The translations under genes and the position numbers were made by a program. Below the pieces are notes generated by a model that had not been told where the DNA came from, ran no database searches, and worked only from the letters and a program-made list of their open reading frames with translations. Below are positions 63,399 through 64,000 of a stretch of 64,000 nt of DNA, one piece after another; within the stretch, counting starts at the first letter, position 1, and each line of letters opens with the position of its first letter. This stretch comes from UTCHB3 sp964431385 (GTDB lineage: Bacteria > Bacteroidota > Ignavibacteria > Ignavibacteriales > Ignavibacteriaceae), in NCBI GenBank assembly GCA_964431385.1, contig CAYSJM010000008.1, positions 24,320 through 88,319 on the forward strand. The letters run 5' to 3'.

Positions 63399-63892
63399 TA
63401 TTTCACATTAAAATGTTTGGTACCAACACCGTATTCAAAAACAAGTTTTCCGCCAATTTCGGCGGTTTTATACAGGAAATAGAGACCCAGAATTGAAATC
63501 GCAACCAGGATTTTTGGAGCATTTTTAACAATTTTAGATTCTGTATCCTTTTTGATGTACGATTTTACAAAGTAGAAAAAATTAAAAATAAAAGTTGCAG
63601 AGAAAACAAAAGTGAGAGCTGTGGCAAAATCATCATGAACGCCGATCAGTTCAGTTAACATCTTAATTTGGGGATGGTTAACATTTGCTTCCGTAAATGC
63701 CTGAAACGCACTGTTTCCGGTAAAGAGGGAAAGAACAAGTCCGGCTATACCACCGGCAAGCAGCAACAGGGCAGATTTAGCCAGCACTTCATTTTTATAA
63801 AAAATGTAGATAATCATAAGCAAAGGATAAATAGTAAGCAAAGCGACGGGATAGTGAATTGCTTTAGGGTGAAGATCAGCGAAAAATTCCAA
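63398..63892 (-). CDS. DUF2231-like membrane protein
   Basis: 164 residues with about four transmembrane helices and the LHPKAIHYPVALL opening plus GGKLVFEYGVG near the end, both hallmarks I associate with the DUF2231 family (heme- or quinone-linked membrane proteins of unknown role). It starts 6 bp after the stop of the partial gene upstream and overlaps the barrel gene by one base, so the whole 60976-64000 set reads as one operon. Confidence 0.8.
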   Translation of the reverse strand: MEFFADLHPKAIHYPVALLTIYPLLMIIYIFYKNEVLAKSALLLLAGGIAGLVLSLFTGNSAFQAFTEANVNHPQIKMLTELIGVHDDFATALTFVFSATFIFNFFYFVKSYIKKDTESKIVKNAPKILVAISILGLYFLYKTAEIGGKLVFEYGVGTKHFNVK

Positions 63893-63898
63893 ATTCTG

Positions 63899-64000
63899 CT
63901 ACCTCTCAAAATATTTTTTTGTTCTTCGGTGTCTGTCAGAAAACATTAAATAGAGTTGTAAATATACAAAAGGAAGAGCAAGCCACCCAAATATTCCGAA
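63899..64000 (-). CDS. C-terminus of a membrane protein (cut by window edge)
   Basis: The reading frame is open from base 64000 to the TAG at 63901-63899 (33 residues). The visible tail begins with a hydrophobic segment (IFGWLALPFVYLQLYLMF) followed by a basic end (DRHRRTKKYFER), i.e. a last transmembrane helix with a cytoplasmic C-terminus. Nothing more can be said. Confidence 0.55.
   Translation of the reverse strand, partial: FGIFGWLALPFVYLQLYLMFSDRHRRTKKYFER

Noticed and set aside
53802..63942. Shared 11-mer TCTGTCAGAAA near 53804 and 63932 as a repeat element
   Set aside because: Too short, and the second copy is inside a coding region; likely chance.
1..64000. tRNA or rRNA genes
   Set aside because: I looked through the larger spacers for cloverleaf arms and the GTTC-type T-loop and found none.

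Overview
The window looks like chromosomal DNA from a member of the Ignavibacteria (Bacteroidota/Chlorobi side). The evidence is internal. Four secreted proteins end in the type IX secretion (T9SS) C-terminal sorting domain with the NYPNPFNPST-type signature that is very common in that group. A Bacteroidota-style promoter (TTG-N19/20-TAnnTTTG) can be seen twice. Many starts lack a strong Shine-Dalgarno sequence, and the DNA is AT-rich. No rRNA, tRNA, prophage, CRISPR array or transposase was recognised.

Layout. 1-3534 (minus): an envelope operon with an outer-membrane protein, an ABC ATPase whose only plausible start codon is ACG, its ABC-2 permease, a LolA-like protein and the start of another exported protein. 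3893-9430 (plus): metG, then two tandem subtilisin-like T9SS proteases. 9582-16318 (plus): two parvulin-type periplasmic foldases, a MoxR AAA+ ATPase and a hybrid sensor kinase that has lost its phospho-accepting His. 16349-25572: gltX (plus) meets a long minus-strand set. This set is ppk1, mrp and nfu; a stand-alone cobalamin-binding photoreceptor-like protein; and an Mla/MCE lipid-transport operon whose ATPase subunit has lost every nucleotide-binding motif.

25573-38170 is the most accessory part. A long structured leader precedes a 64-aa membrane peptide and a 2522-aa beta-helix T9SS protein. A 63-aa membrane peptide follows, then a second giant T9SS protein and an identical second copy of the 63-aa gene. 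The sorting domain, the 63-aa gene and the terminator stem form an 893-bp block that appears perfectly duplicated. 38269-42374 is a cobalamin-uptake locus: riboswitch, BtuB-like receptor, BtuG-like propeller lipoprotein and an integral membrane protein.

42492-45071 (minus) is a second, intact Mla operon. 45232-51136 (plus) carries a SpoIIE-type phosphatase, an orphan TRAP binding protein, a rhodanese and a metal-type TonB receptor module. 51353-53756 is a REC-HPt protein overlapping a glycerate kinase. 53814-55310 (minus) is an isolated AAA/DUF234 ATPase beside an orphan amylase C-terminal domain. 55943-60992 (plus) is gatB, lepB and an M16 peptidase pair. 60976-64000 (minus) is an operon with a deacetylase-like protein, enoyl-CoA hydratase, an outer-membrane barrel, a DUF2231-like protein and a partial gene.

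Taken together, the window is rich in envelope biogenesis (foldases, signal peptidase, two MCE systems, T9SS cargo), corrinoid use (riboswitch, uptake, B12 sensor) and signalling proteins with degenerate catalytic domains. The strongest candidates for something undescribed are the duplicated sorting-domain/63-aa cassette with its structured leader, and the MCE operon with a pseudo-ATPase.
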